Origin: Actinomycetes bacterium | Lineage (GTDB): Bacteria > Actinomycetota > Acidimicrobiia > Acidimicrobiales > RAAP-2 | Assembly (NCBI GenBank): GCA_021826655.1 | Contig: JAKAZC010000129.1 | Span: forward strand, 1 to 7,526 | Direction: 5' to 3' | Length of the DNA: 7,526 bases | In this document: one piece after another, positions 1 through 3,914 of the stretch | Position numbering within the stretch: the stretch's first letter is position 1 | Layout: every line of letters begins with the position of its first letter | Notes under the pieces: generated by a model | Database searches by the model: none | Seen by the model: only the letters and a program-made list of their open reading frames with translations | Told to the model about the DNA's origin: nothing | Made by a program: the position numbers and the translations under genes

Positions 1-591
1 CCCACGATGGGAGGCGATGGTCGCGAACGTCTGCCCCCCGGCGTGGTCGGCCAGCAGCACCAGGCCGAGGAGGATCGCGGCAGCACCGATGTGGGTCATC
101 GCCGCGTACCACTGGGCGGCGTCGCGCGTCTCAGGTCGGCGGCGGTGATCGGTGAGCAGGGCGAGCAGCGACGTCAACGCCATGAGCTCCCAGGCGACCA
201 TGAAGGTCGCCACGCTCGCCGCCGCCGGGACGAGGAGCAAGGTCGCGAGGAACGCGGGGAGCATCGCCGTGGCGGTCCTGCTCGGCGTCGCGTGGGCCCC
301 GTAGCCGACGGAGTACCACGAGGCCGCCAGCCCCACGCCGGCGGTGGTGGCGATGAACAGGGCCCCCAGCGGGTCGAGGGAGAGGTCGACGCCGGTGAGG
401 GGAAGGACCTGTGCTGTGTGCAGGCCGGAGGTGTGACCGGAGACCAGGACGTGGACGGCGCCGACGAGCACGGCCACGCACGCCGCCGCGCTCAGCGCGG
501 CTGCACCGGGGAGGCGGTGCCGGTCGGGCAGGACGGCGCCGACGAGGGCGGCGACGACGGCGATGCCGATGCCGATGAGGTACGCCGTCAT
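1..591 (-). CDS. HyfB/HycC-type membrane antiporter subunit of a group-4 hydrogenase-like complex (5' part only)
   Basis: This is the N-terminal 197 residues of a polytopic membrane protein whose 3' end lies beyond the left edge. It belongs to the Mrp/NuoL-like proton-translocating antiporter family, closest in character to HyfB/HycC of formate-hydrogenlyase and hydrogenase-4 complexes, where it couples electron transfer to ion movement across the cytoplasmic membrane. Visible evidence: about six hydrophobic segments (roughly residues 4-21, 31-51, 72-92, 107-127, 129-146, 161-181); the stretch DPLGALFIATTAGVGLAASW (73-92), typical of HyfB; and WELMALTS (134-141), carrying the family's conserved TM5 glutamate at Glu135. 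The ATG at 591-589 follows the stop of the upstream small-subunit gene by 2 bases. No good Shine-Dalgarno is visible, so translational coupling is likely. Full-length relatives are about 640-680 residues, so roughly two thirds of the gene is outside the window. Confidence 0.88.
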   Translation of the reverse strand, partial: MTAYLIGIGIAVVAALVGAVLPDRHRLPGAAALSAAACVAVLVGAVHVLVSGHTSGLHTAQVLPLTGVDLSLDPLGALFIATTAGVGLAASWYSVGYGAHATPSRTATAMLPAFLATLLLVPAAASVATFMVAWELMALTSLLALLTDHRRRPETRDAAQWYAAMTHIGAAAILLGLVLLADHAGGQTFATIASHRG

Positions 592-593
592 GC

Positions 594-1088
594 TCAACGT
601 CCGGTGAGCCCCCGCAGCGCCTCGATGATCACCGGGGGCTCAGGCGGGCAACCGGGGATCTCCACGTCGACGGGGACGACGTCGCCGACCGTCCCGGTCA
701 CGCCGTAGGCGCCGGTGAAGACCCCACCGTCCACCGCGCAGTCGCCGCAGGCGATCACGATCCGCGGCCGGGGAACGGCCTCGAGGGTCGTCCGGAGCGG
801 GGTCGCCATGTTCGTCGTGACCACACCGGTGACGAGCAGGCCGTCGGCGTGCCGGGGCGAGGCCACCAGGCGGACCCCGAAGCGCCCGGCGTCCCAGACC
901 GGCGAGAAGGCCTGGGCGATCTCCACCTCGCAGCCGTTGCAGGAGCCGGCGTCGACGTGGCGCAACTGTGCCGACCCCGGGAACCGGGCTGGTGCCGCAG
1001 TGCCTGGGGGGGCGACTGCCTCGGTGACCGGATGCCCGCGTAGGGCAGCGAGCAGGGGGAGGCGACGCACAGTTGACGAAGTTATCAT
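594..1088 (-). CDS. HycG/NuoB-family [4Fe-4S] small subunit of a group-4 [NiFe]-hydrogenase-like complex
   Basis: This 164-residue protein is a compact electron-transfer small subunit of the NuoB/HycG/MbhJ family. It carries the proximal [4Fe-4S] cluster, normally next to a NiFe or quinone-site large subunit on the cytoplasmic face of the membrane. Candidate cluster ligands are Cys50 and Cys53 in DAGSCNGCEVEI, Cys114 in IACGDCAVDGG, and Cys147 in IPGCPPEP. The CxxC spacing (CNGC) matches hydrogenase-type small subunits; complex I NuoB has a tandem CC, so this is not an ordinary nuoB. There is no signal peptide, consistent with a cytoplasmic group-4 enzyme. The start is the only ATG after an in-frame stop just upstream; no Shine-Dalgarno is obvious, so a leaderless transcript or the GTG at codon 7 remain possible. 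It lies 131 bp downstream of the ArsR gene and 2 bp before the HyfB-like gene. The order matches M. tuberculosis Rv0081-Rv0082-Rv0083 as I remember it. Confidence 0.88.
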   Translation of the reverse strand: MITSSTVRRLPLLAALRGHPVTEAVAPPGTAAPARFPGSAQLRHVDAGSCNGCEVEIAQAFSPVWDAGRFGVRLVASPRHADGLLVTGVVTTNMATPLRTTLEAVPRPRIVIACGDCAVDGGVFTGAYGVTGTVGDVVPVDVEIPGCPPEPPVIIEALRGLTGR

Positions 1089-1101
1089 GCAGTCACATGA
1101 T
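1084..1101. promoter_or_regulatory. 18-bp inverted repeat ATCATG-N6-CATGAT over the small-subunit start codon
   Basis: Perfect 6-bp arms separated by 6 bp span the start codon (1088-1086) of the HycG/NuoB-like gene. It is the most obvious AT-containing dyad in the GC-rich gap between the regulator and the hydrogenase-like genes. Dimeric ArsR-family proteins bind such dyads, so this is a candidate operator for the neighbouring regulator. That link is inference; no second copy is seen upstream of the ArsR gene. Confidence 0.4.
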
Positions 1102-1191
1102 CAAGTACTCCCGGATGTCCACGGCGATCGACGGGACGGTCACGCCGCTGGCCACGTGGGCGCGGGGCGACGTGCAGGGGTGACGGAGGAT

Positions 1192-1207
1192 CGCGCCTGG
1201 CGGCGCG
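1192..1207 (-). terminator. GC hairpin 12 bases after the ArsR stop; possible attenuator or weak terminator
   Basis: CGCGCC-TGGC-GGCGCG forms a perfect 6-bp stem with a 4-base loop, just downstream of the minus-strand ArsR stop codon (1222-1220). No T-run follows, so it is not a canonical intrinsic terminator. In a high-GC actinomycete it could still cause partial termination or stabilise the 3' end of an ArsR-only transcript. That would fit independent control of the hydrogenase-like genes. Confidence 0.3.
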
Positions 1208-1219
1208 CGGACCGGGCTG

Positions 1220-1591
1220 TCAGCGGGCCGAGCGCCGTCGAGGAGGCGCCGTGCGTTCCACGAACTCCAGGCCCTCGAGCTCGGCCAGGAGCTGGCGGGA
1301 TTCGGCCAGCGTGCTCGTGAGGATCGACTTCGCCACCTCGAGCAGCTCGAAGATCCGGGGGTCGGTGACCGAGTAGAGGACCGTCGACCCCACCTTGCGG
1401 CTCTGCAGAACGTTGGCTCGCCGGAGGATCCCGAGTTGCTGGGACAGGTGTGACGCCTCGAGACCGACCTCGGGGATCAGCTCGCCCACCGACCGCTCCC
1501 CGTCCCGGAGCAGCTCCAGCACCCGGATGCGCGCCGGGTGGGCCAGCGTCTTGAAGAAGTCCGCCTTCACCTGGTAGATCGGCTGGGTCAC
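1220..1591 (-). CDS. ArsR-family winged-helix transcriptional regulator (Rv0081-like)
   Basis: This 123-residue protein is a dimeric winged helix-turn-helix repressor of the ArsR/SmtB family. The N-terminal YQVKADFFKTLAHPARIRVL (6-25) is the family signature; helices with the DNA-recognition segment follow at about 33-58 (SVGELIPEVGLEASHLSQQL), then the beta-wing at 62-75 (LQSRKVGSTVLYSV), and a C-terminal helical tail. It contains no cysteine, so the ELCVCDL-type metal site is absent and a thiolate metal or arsenic sensor is unlikely. The GTG start (1591-1589) is chosen because AGGAGGA lies 9 bases upstream and the homology begins right there; the frame stays open further upstream but that part has no family resemblance. 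It is the first gene of the minus-strand hydrogenase-like cluster and diverges from the decarboxylase-family gene. Its relative Rv0081 heads the matching mycobacterial cluster and is linked to the hypoxia response, so redox or oxygen-linked control is plausible but unproven. Confidence 0.88.
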   Translation of the reverse strand: MTQPIYQVKADFFKTLAHPARIRVLELLRDGERSVGELIPEVGLEASHLSQQLGILRRANVLQSRKVGSTVLYSVTDPRIFELLEVAKSILTSTLAESRQLLAELEGLEFVERTAPPRRRSAR

Positions 1592-1600
1592 CGACCCCAG

Positions 1601-1607
1601 TCCTCCT
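1601..1607 (-). promoter_or_regulatory. Shine-Dalgarno AGGAGGA deciding the ArsR GTG start
   Basis: On the minus strand AGGAGGA ends 9 bases before the GTG at 1591. It is close to a full anti-Shine-Dalgarno match and fixes this start over the longer open frame that extends to about 2002. Confidence 0.75.
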
Positions 1608-1646
1608 CGACCGGTGGAACTGGTGACTGGCCGGAGCACCCACCAT

Positions 1647-1658
1647 CGGGCATGCCCG
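1647..1658. promoter_or_regulatory. 12-bp perfect palindrome CGGGCATGCCCG upstream of the ArsR gene
   Basis: A gapless palindrome lies 55-67 bp upstream of the ArsR start in the divergent promoter region, a position suited to an operator for either gene. It differs from the ATCATG dyad at 1084-1101 apart from sharing CATG, so a common binding protein is uncertain. A chance GC palindrome is also possible. Confidence 0.25.
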
Positions 1659-1851
1659 CACGTGACGAACGCATCAACTCGTGAAGGTATCAGCTGTGTC
1701 CGGCCGGCCGCCCATGGACAGCGGCGTGGAACGCGGGGGCGAGCGTCCGGCAGGAGCGGTACCGTCGCGATCACGAGAGGATCCGAAGCGCGATCCGGGC
1801 AAAGCGTCGCCAGCGCACCGTATCGGCGCTGAACGTGAACCCGTCCCGCCG

Positions 1852-1860
1852 GGAAGGGGA
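1852..1860 (+). promoter_or_regulatory. Ribosome binding site (GGAAGGGGA) of the decarboxylase-family gene
   Basis: The purine run GGAAGGGGA ends 6 bases before the ATG at 1867. This supports that codon as the start instead of the GTG at 1681, which would add 62 residues of unrecognisable sequence. Confidence 0.6.
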
Positions 1861-1866
1861 TTCGAG

Positions 1867-2616
1867 ATGGTCCAGCCGGTCTCCATGCCGTGGTCGACGC
1901 CGGTCTTCCCCCCGCCACCCCATGCGTGGAACGGGGTGCGGACGGCGGTCTTCCCCTTCGCCATCGATGTCGACGCCGTGCGGGCCGTCCTGCCGCCGGC
2001 ACTCGAAGCGGCGGAGGGGGTTGGCATGGTCGCGCTCCTCTCCTATCCGTGGGGAGCGAACATCCGCATCCACCCCTTCAACGAGGCGGTCGTCCTCGTT
2101 CCCGCGCGCTGCAACGGCCAGCTCGGCACCTACGTCCCCTTCATCTACGTCACGACCGACGAGGCCCTCATCGCCGGGCGCGAAGCGGCCGGCTGGCCGA
2201 AGAAGCTGGCCGAGATCACCTGGGAGCGCGATGGCGATCGCGTCCGGGTGGCGGTGGTGAGGTGGGGGAGGACGCTGCTCGCATTCGACGGTGAGGTGAA
2301 CGTGGACCTCCCCGCGGATGCCGACCTCGCCGGGCTCGCCGGGCTCGCCGGGGAGCCCGTCCCCACCTTCAACTACAAGCTGGTCCCCGGCCCTGGGGAC
2401 GAGATCGAAGTCGAGGAGGTCACCGCCACGACGCTCGAGATCGTTCCGAGCGCGATCGAGGTCGGCATGGGCACCCTCGTGGCCGCATCGTCCGAGGACG
2501 ACCCGGTGGCATCCGTTGTGCCGTCGGCCGGGGGCCCCTTCGCCGCCCTGGTGTCCGACAACACGATCCCCTGCGGGACGGTGGTCCACCGGGTCGACGG
2601 GCGGGTGCGGCGATGA
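1867..2616 (+). CDS. Acetoacetate decarboxylase (ADC) superfamily protein
   Basis: This 249-residue cytoplasmic protein has the usual ADC-family length. The key segment is NGQLGTYVPFIYVTTDEALI (83-102) followed by REAAGWPKKLAEI (105-117). Lys112 and Lys113 correspond to the Schiff-base lysine (Lys115) and the pKa-lowering lysine (Lys116) of Clostridium acetobutylicum ADC, and Glu73 in HPFNEA fits Glu76. By an alignment from memory, the positions of clostridial Arg29 and Glu61 appear to be Pro30 and Ala56. The protein may therefore be an ADC-like aldolase/dehydratase or another Schiff-base enzyme, not a true acetoacetate decarboxylase. Three 9-bp units encode Leu-Ala-Gly three times at residues 154-162. 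The ATG follows a purine-rich ribosome site, and the stop overlaps the acyl-CoA dehydrogenase start by 4 bp, so the two are co-transcribed. Family assignment is firm; the substrate is unknown. Confidence 0.88.
   Translation: MVQPVSMPWSTPVFPPPPHAWNGVRTAVFPFAIDVDAVRAVLPPALEAAEGVGMVALLSYPWGANIRIHPFNEAVVLVPARCNGQLGTYVPFIYVTTDEALIAGREAAGWPKKLAEITWERDGDRVRVAVVRWGRTLLAFDGEVNVDLPADADLAGLAGLAGEPVPTFNYKLVPGPGDEIEVEEVTATTLEIVPSAIEVGMGTLVAASSEDDPVASVVPSAGGPFAALVSDNTIPCGTVVHRVDGRVRR
2326..2352 (+). repeat. Three perfect tandem copies of CTCGCCGGG inside the ADC-family gene
   Basis: Three identical 9-bp units encode Leu-Ala-Gly three times (residues 154-162). Gain or loss of a unit by replication slippage would keep frame and probably only lengthen or shorten a loop. 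Confidence 0.8.
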
Positions 2617-3809
2617 CCGATCTCGAGCTCGACGCCGCGCACCTCGAGGCCCGGGAGTGGGCACGGGCGTTCGCCGCCCGGTCCATCACACCGCGTGCCC
2701 TCCTCCTCGACGAGGACCCCGGCTCGCCGGAACGGGACGGCCTCCTCCGCGAGGCCGCCCATGCAGGGTTGATCGGGCTGTCCCTGCCCGAGGAGTGGGG
2801 CGGCAGCGGCGTCGACCCGGTGGGGGCGATGGTCGTCACCGAGGAGCTGGCGGCCGCGTGCGCCGGGTGCGCGGTGCTGATCGGAGCGACCGCCCTCGGA
2901 CTGTTGCCGATCGTCGCCACCCTGGACGCGAGCCTGGTGGAGCGCCTGGTGCGACCGCTCGCCGCGTCGTGGTCGACGGACACGCCACGTCTGGCCGCCT
3001 TGGCGGCCACCGAGCCCGACATGGGCTCGGACTTCATCCAGGGTCACCCGGCCGGCCGGCCCCGCACCACTGCGGTCAAGGAAGGTGACCGCTACGTCGT
3101 CAACGGGCGCAAGGTCTTCATCTCCAACGGATCGCTGGCCAGTATGGTCACCGTCTTCGCCTCTCTCGACCCGTCGAAGCCGATCCGTGACCACATGGTC
3201 TGCCTGGCCGTGCCGACCGGCACCCCCGGCTTCGCAGTGGGGCAGGTCTTCGACAAGATGGGCCAGCGAGCCTCACCGGCCGTGGAGCTGGTCTTCGACG
3301 ACGTCGTGGTCCCCGAGGACCACCGGGTGGGGGACGACGGGGCAGCGTGGGAGCTGAACCGGTTGGTCATGGTGATGAGCCGGCCCGGGGTGGCCGCCAT
3401 CGCCCTAGGGATCGCCCGTGCCGCCTACGAGCACGCCCTGACCTATGCAGAGGCCCGTGTCCAGGGCGGCCGACCCATCGTCGGCCACCAGGCGACGCAG
3501 CTCGCGCTGGCAGACATGGCGACCCGGGTCGAGGCCGCACGCCACCTGGTCGTCGCCGCCGCCCGGTCGTTCGCCGCCGGGCGACCGAGCCTCAAGCTGT
3601 CGTCGATGGCCAAGACGTTCGCGTCGGACGCCGCGGTGGCCAACGCCCTCGACGCCATCCAGATCCTGGGCGGCATCGGGTACATGCGTGAGTCCGGCGT
3701 CGAGAAGCTGCTGCGTGACGCCAAGCTGACCCAGATCTACGAGGGCACCAACCAGATCAACCGGTTCGAGATGATGGAGGCGATCGCCGCCGAGCGGCGC
3801 CAAGGCTGA
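2613..3809 (+). CDS. Acyl-CoA dehydrogenase (FAD-dependent)
   Basis: This 398-residue flavoenzyme is full length for the family. It oxidises the alpha-beta bond of an acyl-CoA thioester and passes electrons to electron-transfer flavoprotein in the cytoplasm. Domains in order: N-terminal helical domain (about 5-115, with GLIGLSLPEEWGGSG at 52-66), middle beta domain (about 128-235) with the TEPDMGSD flavin/substrate loop (133-140), YVVNGRKVFISNG (161-173) and DKMGQRASPAVELVFDDVVV, and a C-terminal four-helix domain (about 245-398) with GIARAAYEHALTYAEAR (266-282), ALDAIQILGGIGYMRE (345-360) and IYEGTNQI. Glu377 in that last motif matches the catalytic base Glu376 of medium-chain acyl-CoA dehydrogenase. 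The ATG overlaps the upstream stop as ATGA, indicating translational coupling. Chain-length or branched-chain preference cannot be read from the sequence. Pairing with an ADC-family protein suggests a short catabolic or modification pathway. Confidence 0.95.
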   Translation: MTDLELDAAHLEAREWARAFAARSITPRALLLDEDPGSPERDGLLREAAHAGLIGLSLPEEWGGSGVDPVGAMVVTEELAAACAGCAVLIGATALGLLPIVATLDASLVERLVRPLAASWSTDTPRLAALAATEPDMGSDFIQGHPAGRPRTTAVKEGDRYVVNGRKVFISNGSLASMVTVFASLDPSKPIRDHMVCLAVPTGTPGFAVGQVFDKMGQRASPAVELVFDDVVVPEDHRVGDDGAAWELNRLVMVMSRPGVAAIALGIARAAYEHALTYAEARVQGGRPIVGHQATQLALADMATRVEAARHLVVAAARSFAAGRPSLKLSSMAKTFASDAAVANALDAIQILGGIGYMRESGVEKLLRDAKLTQIYEGTNQINRFEMMEAIAAERRQG

Positions 3810-3914
3810 CGGCGACGTTCTGCTCCGCCACTGTCGCACCGCTTCACGGCTCCAGCGGGCCGGAACCGGCCGGGCTAGCCTCGGGGGCGCCCGCAGGACG
3901 ATTGGGGAGGCCTG
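3810..3914 (+). other. Intergenic gap before the glycine-rich surface-protein gene
   Basis: This 105-bp gap contains GGCCGG-AA-CCGGCC (3858-3871), which can fold as a 5-bp stem with a 4-base loop but has no T-run, so at most it is a weak terminator for the ADC-family/dehydrogenase unit. GGGGAGG (3904-3910) lies 4 bases before the next ATG and is that gene's likely Shine-Dalgarno. No clear promoter hexamers are seen. Confidence 0.45.

Larger units (their letters stand above)
1592..1866. other. Divergent intergenic region between the ArsR gene and the decarboxylase-family gene
   Basis: These 275 bp must hold promoters for both directions. Visible elements are the ArsR Shine-Dalgarno (1601-1607), a perfect 12-bp palindrome (1647-1658) and a purine-rich ribosome site near 1852-1860. 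I see no convincing -35/-10 pair on either strand. The plus frame is open from 1681, but its translation before 1867 is low-complexity Arg/Pro/Gly sequence without family resemblance, so I treat it as non-coding. Confidence 0.6.

Noticed and set aside
7..708. 233-codon Arg/Gly-rich plus-strand frame at the left edge
   Set aside because: It is antisense to the HyfB-like and small-subunit genes, both recognised by clear motifs; its own translation resembles nothing.
1073..1101. TTGACG-N17-CATGAT as a plus-strand promoter
   Set aside because: The -10 box matches weakly and sits in the dyad. Transcription would run antisense to the ArsR gene with no plus-strand gene ahead until 1867.
1681..1866. 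N-terminal extension of the ADC-family protein from the GTG at 1681
   Set aside because: The 62 extra residues are low-complexity and unlike the family. The ATG at 1867 has a good ribosome site and gives the normal length.
1592..2002. N-terminal extension of the ArsR protein in the same minus-strand frame
   Set aside because: It would overlap the start of the divergent ADC-family gene. The strong AGGAGGA before the GTG at 1591 and the start of family homology place the start there.
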